The translations under genes and the position numbers were made by a program. Under the pieces are notes generated by a model that was given only the letters and a program-made list of their open reading frames with translations, was not told the origin of the DNA and ran no database searches. This document shows positions 59,585 to 64,000 of a DNA stretch of 64,000 bases, piece after piece. Source of the DNA: JAVDCA01 sp035293985 (GTDB lineage Bacteria > Pseudomonadota > Alphaproteobacteria > Rhizobiales > Xanthobacteraceae); assembly GCA_035293985.1 (NCBI GenBank), contig DATGLS010000018.1:124001-188000 (forward strand), given 5' to 3'. The first letter of the stretch is position 1. The number at the start of each line of letters is the position of its first letter.

Positions 59585-61342
59585 ATGCGTACCGATCGGC
59601 CGGGCCCGAGGACATCAACCGTGCCGCGCCTTTGCTCTGCGTTGATTGCTGCGGCATCGGGCGCGGTCCTGGGTATGGCCGCGCTCGCGCCTGCGTGCGC
59701 GCAGACGGCGCAACCCAAGCAGACGGCACAAGCCGATCCGCCGCCCGCCGCCGACGGCGATCTGTTTCGATTGCCTGACGCTGCGACCGTGTTCGCCCCG
59801 CCGACACGGGACCGGCGCGGGCCGGGCCGCTTCCGTCGCGTCAAGCCGGCGCAACAAGGCGGTGGCCCGACGACCTTCGGCCAGATCACCGTCTACGGCA
59901 ACCCGCCCGGCTACGGTGCCGGCGCGACCGGCTACGATTCCACCAATTCGAAGAAGCGCAAGGCGCGCACGGCCGTGCATCAGCGGCCGGGCGTGTCGCT
60001 GCCGCTGCCGCCGCCGCCGGGCTTCGTGCCCGATCCGGTGCCGCCGAGCGTGCCGACGCGGCCGTCGGCGCAGGATCAACGCCGCGGCGCCGCCGTGATC
60101 GAGACGCCGGCCCAGACCCTCGTTCCGCCGATCCAGACGCCGACGCGGCGCAAGCCGGTGGTCGAGGAGGACCCTTATGCGCCGACCGGCATCCGCGCCG
60201 GCAGCTTCACGATCTATCCCGGCGTCGAGCTGATGGGCGGCATCGACACCAATCCGGCGCACGTGCCGAACGGCAAGGATTCGTTCCTCTACATGATCTC
60301 GCCCGACCTGAAGGTGCGCTCGGACTGGGAGCGCAATCAGCTCAATGCCGACATCAAGAGCAGCTACATCGGCTATGCGCAGACGTTCGGGACCAACGCC
60401 GACGGCTCCATTTCCGGCGTGCCCAATTCGCTCAACCGGCCGAGCCTCGATTCGAAGATCGACGGCCGGCTCGACGTCACCAGCCGCAGCCACCTCGACA
60501 TGGAGGGGCGCCTGCTGGTCGGCACCGACAACCCGGGCAGCCCGAACATCCAGGCTGGCCTCGCCAGCCTGCCGCTCGTCACCACCACCGGCGCCACCTT
60601 GGGCTATACCCAGGGCTTCAACCGTTTCGAGCTCACCGCCAAGGGCACCTTCGATCGCAGCGTCTGGGAGGCGTCGAGGCTGACCGACGGCTCGACCTCC
60701 GGCAACGCCGATCGCAACTTCGACCAGTATGGCGGCTCGCTGCGCGGCAGCTACGAGCTCAAGCCGGGGCTCAACCCGTTCATCGAGGTCGGCGCCGATA
60801 CGCGCATCCACGACCTCGCCTTCGATCGCAATGGCGAGCAGCGCGACTCGAACGGCATCGATGCCAAGATCGGCACCACCTTCGAGTTCACCCGCAAGCT
60901 CACCGGCGAGCTCTCGGTCGGCTACCTCGCGCGCAACTACAAGGATCCCAACCTCAACTCGATCGGCGGGCTCACCACCGATGCGTCGCTGATCTTCACG
61001 GCGACCCCGCTCACCACCTTCACGGCCACCGCGAAATCGACCGTCAACGAGGTGATCCTGCCGGGGGTGTCGGGCGATTTCTCCCACGACTACTCGCTGC
61101 AGATCGACCACGCGTTCCGCCGTTGGCTCCTCGCGACCGCCCAGCTGGGCTACGGCACCGACAACTATGTCGGGCTCAATCGGTTCGACCAGCGCTGGTT
61201 CGCCTCCTTCACGCTGATCTACAAGCTCAGCCGCGAGATGCAGCTCAAGGCGCAGGTGCGCCGCGACTGGATCGTCTCCGACGCCGTCGGCGTCGATTAC
61301 ACGGCCGATCAATTTTTGGTCGGCGTGCGGTTGCAGCGGTAA
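59585..61342 (+). CDS. Outer-membrane beta-barrel protein (putative BBP2_2 porin)
   Basis: 585 residues. Signal peptide (ALIAAASGAVLGMAALAPAC, cleavage ACA-Q), then a Pro-rich disordered periplasmic region (about 40-190), then a barrel of alternating strands (SFTIYPGVELMGGIDTNPAH, RSDWERNQLNADIKSSYIGY, RSHLDMEGRLLVGTD, FTATAKSTVNEVILPGVSGD) ending in a C-terminal hydrophobic strand (DQFLVGVRLQR). This fits the putative beta-barrel porin 2 family, linked to capsule/exopolysaccharide export in some members. Sequence upstream has two GTTAACC blocks of unknown meaning. Confidence 0.88.
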   Translation: MRTDRPGPRTSTVPRLCSALIAAASGAVLGMAALAPACAQTAQPKQTAQADPPPAADGDLFRLPDAATVFAPPTRDRRGPGRFRRVKPAQQGGGPTTFGQITVYGNPPGYGAGATGYDSTNSKKRKARTAVHQRPGVSLPLPPPPGFVPDPVPPSVPTRPSAQDQRRGAAVIETPAQTLVPPIQTPTRRKPVVEEDPYAPTGIRAGSFTIYPGVELMGGIDTNPAHVPNGKDSFLYMISPDLKVRSDWERNQLNADIKSSYIGYAQTFGTNADGSISGVPNSLNRPSLDSKIDGRLDVTSRSHLDMEGRLLVGTDNPGSPNIQAGLASLPLVTTTGATLGYTQGFNRFELTAKGTFDRSVWEASRLTDGSTSGNADRNFDQYGGSLRGSYELKPGLNPFIEVGADTRIHDLAFDRNGEQRDSNGIDAKIGTTFEFTRKLTGELSVGYLARNYKDPNLNSIGGLTTDASLIFTATPLTTFTATAKSTVNEVILPGVSGDFSHDYSLQIDHAFRRWLLATAQLGYGTDNYVGLNRFDQRWFASFTLIYKLSREMQLKAQVRRDWIVSDAVGVDYTADQFLVGVRLQR

Positions 61343-61483
61343 CCAACTTCGTCATTGTCCATAGTCGTCCGGAGACGGCGTCGCTTCGCTCGCCTTCGTC
61401 TCCCCGCCATCGACGTCCTCACCCATGACGAAGAACGCGCGGATGCCCTCATTCCCGGGCATCACGCTGAAAGTTCGGTGCAT

Positions 61484-61508
61484 GGAACTTTTTCCCCCGC
61501 CGCGCGTC
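61484..61508 (+). promoter_or_regulatory. Candidate EcfG (general stress) promoter
   Basis: GGAAC (61484-61488), a 16-nt spacer and CGTC (61505-61508) lie 38 nt before the GlsB-like ATG. The alphaproteobacterial EcfG sigma-factor consensus is GGAAC-N16/17-CGTT, so this differs at one base. A stress-membrane gene downstream fits the general stress regulon. Confidence 0.55.
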
Positions 61509-61545
61509 ATCCTTGCGGTGGAGCCGCCTGCAAGGGGACACGGCG

Positions 61546-61854
61546 ATGCATCTTTCCAATGAAAGTCTTCTCACCATTCTGTTCGTCGGCTTGATCGCCG
61601 GCTGGCTGTCCGGCCACATCATGCGCGGCTACGGTTTTGGCCTGATCGGCGACATCGTCATCGGCATCATCGGCGCGTTGATCGGCGAGTGGCTGCTGCC
61701 GCGCCTCGGCATCCATCTCGGCGTCGGGCTGCTCGCCGAGATCGTCAACGCGACGATCGGCGCGATCGTGCTGCTGCTGGTAATCCGCCTGTTGCGCGGA
61801 CCGCGCTGGGGATTTGGCAGCCGCTGGGGAGGCCGCTGGAGCCGGCGCTGGTAG
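61546..61854 (+). CDS. GlsB/YeaQ/YmgE-family stress membrane protein
   Basis: 102 residues from the ATG at 61546. Three hydrophobic helices with the family pattern LFVGLIAGWLSGHIMRGYGF, GLIGDIVIGIIGALIGEWLL and ATIGAIVLLLVIRLL; the GxxxG-rich helices are typical of this transglycosylase-associated family. The C-terminus is an Arg/Gly/Trp-rich tail. These small inner-membrane proteins are often general-stress induced, in line with the upstream GGAAC-N16-CGTC element. Confidence 0.9.
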   Translation: MHLSNESLLTILFVGLIAGWLSGHIMRGYGFGLIGDIVIGIIGALIGEWLLPRLGIHLGVGLLAEIVNATIGAIVLLLVIRLLRGPRWGFGSRWGGRWSRRW

Positions 61855-61878
61855 CGCGGCTCGCAGCTATTCGCTGCG

Positions 61879-62760
61879 TCAGCTCCCGAGAATCCGCTTC
61901 AGCTCGTCGCGGAAGCCCGGCGCGATGTCCTTGCGCGCGAGCGCGTAGGCGACATTGGCGGCGAGGAAGCCGACCTTGGAGCCGCAGTCGAAGCTCGTGC
62001 CCTCGAACTTGAGGCCGAGGAACGGCTGTTGCGACGCGAGGCGGATCATCGCGTCGGTCAGCTGGATCTCGTCGCCGGCGCCGCGTGCCTGGTTCTCCAG
62101 GATGGCGAAGATCTGCGGCTGCAGGATGTAACGGCCGGTGATGATGAGGTTCGACGGCGCCGCCTCGCGCTTCGGCTTCTCCACCATCTGGGTGATCTTG
62201 AACGCCTTGCCGACCGGCTCGCCGACGCCGACCACGCCGTACATGTGGATGCGCTCGGCCGGCACCTCCTCGACCGCGATCATGTTGGCGGCGCCGACGC
62301 CGTTGGCGCGGTAGACGTCCATCATCTGGGCGAGGCAGCCGCGGCTGTGCTGCACCAGCACGTCGGGCAGGAGCAGCGCGAACGGCTCGTCGCCGACGAG
62401 CTCGCGCGCGCACCACACCGCGTGGCCGAGCCCGAGCGGCGACTGCTGGCGGGTGAAGCTCGCCTGGCCGGCGCTCGGCAGGTCCTTCTCGAGCAGCGCG
62501 AGCTCGGCGTTCTTCTGCCGCTCCTGCAGGGTATTCTCGAGCTCGAACTGGCGGTCGAAGTGGTCCTCGATGACGCCCTTGTTGCGCCCGGTGACGAAGA
62601 TGAAGTGCTCGATCCCGGCCTCGCGCGCCTCGTCGACCACGTGCTGGATCAGCGGCCGGTCGACCACCGGCAGCATCTCCTTGGGCATCGCCTTGGTGGC
62701 GGGAAGGAAGCGGGTGCCGAGGCCGGCAACCGGGAAAATCGCTTTGCGGATGGGCTTCAT
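61879..62760 (-). CDS. galU: UTP-glucose-1-phosphate uridylyltransferase
   Basis: 293 residues from the ATG at 62760 (MKPIRKAIFPVAGLGTRFLP). Nucleotidyltransferase signature GLGTRFLPATKAMPKEMLPV, sugar-nucleotide region SPLGLGHAVWCARELVGDEP with FALLLPDVL, and the C-terminal FDCGSKVGFLAANVAYALAR are typical. It makes UDP-glucose for envelope polysaccharides and trehalose. It is convergent with the GlsB-like gene (24-nt gap) and divergent from the lytic transglycosylase. The frame extends upstream to 62871 without family residues. Confidence 0.97.
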   Translation of the reverse strand: MKPIRKAIFPVAGLGTRFLPATKAMPKEMLPVVDRPLIQHVVDEAREAGIEHFIFVTGRNKGVIEDHFDRQFELENTLQERQKNAELALLEKDLPSAGQASFTRQQSPLGLGHAVWCARELVGDEPFALLLPDVLVQHSRGCLAQMMDVYRANGVGAANMIAVEEVPAERIHMYGVVGVGEPVGKAFKITQMVEKPKREAAPSNLIITGRYILQPQIFAILENQARGAGDEIQLTDAMIRLASQQPFLGLKFEGTSFDCGSKVGFLAANVAYALARKDIAPGFRDELKRILGS

Positions 62761-62990
62761 GGGGGTGTCGGGCGGGAGGTCGTGAGGGATGTTGTTTCGG
62801 CAAAACGGGGAGAATCGAAGGCGGTGCTTACCACAGGCCCGGCCGGCATAGGGTAAACGAAAAGCGACCATACGGGTTCGCCCGCGGTAGGTCGGATGTT
62901 AAACATACTGTAACCACATCTGCCGCCCTAATAACGGCCAATGGCGGCGGCGCCACCAGGCAATATAGACCGCACTTGGATGGGACGAAC

Positions 62991-64000
62991 ATGACGGGAT
63001 CCCAGCGCATGACGCGCGTCGCGACGGCCGGGCTCCTGCTCGCCGCCTTGACCGGCGTTGCGGTCGCGCAGACCCGCAACGACCAATCCTCGTCCGGCAT
63101 CGGCGATTTCTTCACCGGCAGCATCGGCCACCTGTTCGGCGGCCCGTCGTCGTCGCCGCCGCCGGCGCCGTCATACCCGCCCGGCAAGGACGACTGGAGC
63201 GGCCAGTCGGGCGCCTCCGGCCATCCGCTGATGCAGGCTGATGCAATCCGTGCCGCCGCCGCGAATTTTCCCAATTGCATCGCCGGCTACTGGCCGGCCG
63301 CGGAGCGTCGCGGCGTCACCCGCGAGAATTTCGAGCGCGCGACCGCCGGGCTCACGCCCGACCTCAAGATCATGGACCTGATGGACGCCCAGCCCGAGTT
63401 CACCAAGGCGCTGTGGGACTATCTCGACATGCTGGTGAGCGACGACCGCATCAAGCGCGGGCGCGAGATCCTCGCCGCCTACAAGCCGACCTTCGATGCG
63501 GTCGAGCGCGCCTATGGGGTCGACCGGCACGTCATCGCGGCGATCTGGGGCATCGAGTCGAACTATTCGACCGCGATCGGCGAGCGCTCGGTGCTGCGCT
63601 CGACCGCGACGCTCGCCTGCGTCGGCCGCCGGCAGAACTATTTCAAGGACGAGTTCCTGGCGACGCTGGAAATCCTCAACCGCGGCGACCTCACGCCGGA
63701 CGAGCTCAAAGGCTCCTGGGCCGGCGCCTTCGGGCCGACCCAGTTCATGCCCACCGCGTTCAAGCGCTACGCGGTCGATTTCGATGGCGACGGACGGCGC
63801 GACGTGGTGCGCGACATTCCCGACCTCGTCGCCTCGACCGCCAACAACCTCAAGCTCGACGGCTGGAAGGCGGGCGAGACCTGGGGCTACGAGGTCAAGC
63901 TGCCGCAGGGCTTCGACTATCTGCTCGCCGACGGGCACTGGATGCCGATCCGCGACTGGGAGCGGCGCGGGGTGGTGCGGGCCGGCGGCAAGGGATTTCC
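62991..64000 (+). CDS. MltB-type membrane-associated lytic murein transglycosylase, partial
   Basis: The ATG at 62991 opens a frame that runs off the right edge after about 336 codons. Signal peptide (ATAGLLLAALTGVAVAQ), a Gly/Ser/Pro-rich linker, then the SLT_2 domain: catalytic Glu189 in AAIWGIESNYSTAIGERS, GSWAGAFGPTQFMPTAFKRY and the Ca-binding-like DFDGDGRRDV. It cleaves peptidoglycan non-hydrolytically, forming 1,6-anhydro-muropeptides in the periplasm. A C-terminal peptidoglycan-binding domain, common in such proteins, may follow outside the window. Confidence 0.94.
   Translation, partial: MTGSQRMTRVATAGLLLAALTGVAVAQTRNDQSSSGIGDFFTGSIGHLFGGPSSSPPPAPSYPPGKDDWSGQSGASGHPLMQADAIRAAAANFPNCIAGYWPAAERRGVTRENFERATAGLTPDLKIMDLMDAQPEFTKALWDYLDMLVSDDRIKRGREILAAYKPTFDAVERAYGVDRHVIAAIWGIESNYSTAIGERSVLRSTATLACVGRRQNYFKDEFLATLEILNRGDLTPDELKGSWAGAFGPTQFMPTAFKRYAVDFDGDGRRDVVRDIPDLVASTANNLKLDGWKAGETWGYEVKLPQGFDYLLADGHWMPIRDWERRGVVRAGGKGF

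Overview
The window is high-GC, densely coded chromosomal DNA of an alphaproteobacterium, most likely order Hyphomicrobiales (Rhizobiales), Bradyrhizobium/Xanthobacteraceae side. This rests on the gene set (ornithine decarboxylase to GNAT to homospermidine synthase, a fused indolepyruvate ferredoxin oxidoreductase, CobW beside a WD40 protein, an EcfG-type promoter) and on intergenic palindromes of kinds I recall from Bradyrhizobium-like genomes. I saw no phage, CRISPR array, rRNA or tRNA.

Layout. 1-4692 (minus): a 2-oxoacid/acetoin dehydrogenase operon, E1alpha-E1beta-aldehyde dehydrogenase-E2, with E2 running off the left edge. 4770-7969: an EamA exporter, a membrane PH-like protein, an HD-domain protein and a polytopic membrane protein. 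7985-10601 (minus): an SsuBC/ThiXYZ-type ABC importer, divergent from 10722-14654 (plus): creatininase-family hydrolase, cobalt-type nitrile hydratase alpha and beta, its activator, an amidohydrolase and a small cupin whose key residues match the manganese hydroxynitrile lyase family. This nitrile/cyanohydrin cluster is the most interesting block. 14672-17280 (minus): LysR regulator and a cytoplasmic gamma-glutamyltransferase-like Ntn hydrolase. 17281-18655: a lower-GC patch with a 2TM/beta-rich protein and a YkgJ-type cysteine cluster protein. 18817-25191: M3 oligopeptidase, then the polyamine locus preceded by a long structured leader (speF-RNA-like).

25161-27509 is a decayed accessory patch: a truncated ORF, an IS5-family remnant, two small secreted Cys-containing proteins and a DUF433/DUF5615 toxin-antitoxin pair with a broken toxin. 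27570-31838: WD40, CobW GTPase with His-rich loop, and an orphan TRAP permease pair. 31850-36279: small secreted protein, SDR, acyl-CoA dehydrogenase, DUF4261-like protein, PilZ protein and a multiply frameshifted higA remnant. 36466-39936: 1156-residue indolepyruvate ferredoxin oxidoreductase. 40576-49286: a branched-chain-amino-acid-type ABC importer with two CoA-ligase-like proteins, probably for import and CoA activation of an organic acid.

49399-64000 is mostly housekeeping or envelope: an ABC-type AAA ATPase, a secreted protein, DUF938 methyltransferase, TctC-like binding protein, sulfite-oxidase-like molybdoenzyme, ferrochelatase, GNAT, SPFH+NfeD pair, KpsF/KdsD isomerase, a beta-barrel porin, GlsB-like stress membrane protein under a likely EcfG promoter, GalU, and an MltB-type lytic transglycosylase cut by the right edge. 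Palindromic repeats occur in many gaps, and one overlaps the likely start of the sulfite-oxidase gene.
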